Source of the DNA: a bacterium
GTDB taxonomy: Bacteria; Hydrogenedentota; Hydrogenedentia; Hydrogenedentiales; SLHB01
Direction of reading: 5' to 3'
Assembly: GCA_024231375.1 (NCBI GenBank)
Contig: JAAEQP010000201.1
Coordinates: forward strand, 1-6,463
Length of the DNA: 6,463 nt
Below are positions 6,183-6,463 of this stretch, in pieces. A program made the translations under genes and the position numbers. The notes below the pieces were generated by a model. The model worked only from the letters and a program-made list of their open reading frames with translations. It was not told where the DNA came from and made no database searches. The stretch's first letter is position 1. Each line of letters begins with the position of its first letter.

Positions 6183-6463
6183 CTACCTCTCCATCTCTCC
6201 GCGCTCGAATACGGGTTGCCCAACGCCTTCCATCTCGTCCTGCCCGGGACGCCATTTGGTCCGGTTGTGGAACTTCGTCTTCTGTTTCTTCACGTAACCA
6301 CGCTCGAAAAACACATCCGCATTGGCCGTGCCCACTTGGTCGGCCATGAACTGGGTGAGCCGGTCCGCGTCGTTGGCGTCTTTGACGATGTGCGGCGTCA
6401 CGAACACCACCAAATTCTCTTTTCGGCGCGTGTCGTTTCGGCTGCCGAACAGCCAGCCAATGA
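6183..6463 (-). CDS. gspD: GspD secretin, C-terminal end (partial, 5' end off the right edge)
   Basis: GspD forms the outer-membrane secretin ring through which folded substrates exit. Only the last 92 residues are in the window; the frame is open to the right edge, so the TTG at 6413 is internal. The visible start, IGWLFGSRNDTRRKENLVVFVTPHIV, matches the final strands of the secretin domain (family pattern: LGxLF, charged turn, then NLVVFxTPxIV). The remaining ~65 residues form a hydrophilic tail beginning KDANDADRLTQFMADQ, with two short look-alike stretches (VFFERGYVK and PVFERGEME). In characterised secretins this region includes the S-domain that binds a pilotin or neighbouring subunits; whether this tail does so is not evident. 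The TAG stop (6183-6185) lies within the gspE ribosome-site region, so gspD and gspE are probably translationally linked. The promoter and any gspC lie outside the window. Confidence 0.95.
   Translation of the reverse strand, partial: IGWLFGSRNDTRRKENLVVFVTPHIVKDANDADRLTQFMADQVGTANADVFFERGYVKKQKTKFHNRTKWRPGQDEMEGVGQPVFERGEMER

Noticed and set aside
6183..6413. Separate small gene starting with TTG at 6413
   Set aside because: The frame continues upstream to the window edge with secretin sequence (IGWLFGSR and onward), so the TTG is an internal Leu codon of gspD.

Overview
The window is one stretch of a type II secretion system (T2SS, general secretory pathway) operon. Every gene lies on the minus strand. 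Read in transcription order (right to left) the genes are gspD (3' end only), gspE, gspF, gspG, gspH, gspI, gspJ and gspK (5' part only). This is the canonical gsp gene order. Coding density is nearly complete: the largest gaps are 67 bases (G-H), 46 bases (E-F) and 16 bases (F-G). No RNA genes, mobile elements, CRISPR arrays or genes on the plus strand are supported.

Organism: a secretin, an inner-membrane platform protein and a full set of pseudopilins imply a diderm (Gram-negative-type) bacterium. The DNA looks GC-rich, with strong G/C preference at third codon positions, which also explains the long meaningless open frames on the opposite strand. The sequence alone does not fix the phylum. 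The long MshE/PilB-like GspE and the highly acidic minor pseudopilins look unlike the familiar enterobacterial or Vibrio systems, so a deltaproteobacterial, PVC, Hydrogenedentes-type or similar lineage is plausible, but this is a guess.

Layout and cooperation: GspD (6183-6463) is the outer-membrane secretin. GspE (4446-6179) is the cytoplasmic ATPase that powers assembly. GspF (3185-4399) is the polytopic inner-membrane platform. GspG (2710-3168) is the major pseudopilin forming the periplasmic pseudopilus. GspH, GspI, GspJ and GspK (1-2642) are the minor pseudopilins that form its tip. GspC, GspL, GspM and the prepilin peptidase GspO are not in the window. GspL/M/N would be expected further downstream, off the left edge.

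Translation signals divide the cluster. gspG has its own strong Shine-Dalgarno site, fitting a highly expressed major subunit. gspH-I-J-K are tied together by three consecutive 4-base stop/start overlaps, fitting near-equimolar tip subunits.

Nothing here is a clearly new system. The points that depart from textbook are: (1) a ~95-residue insertion flanked by two strongly acidic tracts in GspH; (2) several acidic blocks in an enlarged GspJ; (3) an MshEN-like two-motif N-terminus in GspE, suggesting possible c-di-GMP sensing, with the first motif degenerate; (4) a Ser/Ala/Gly-rich insertion and extra cysteines in GspK; (5) an unusually long GspG leader.
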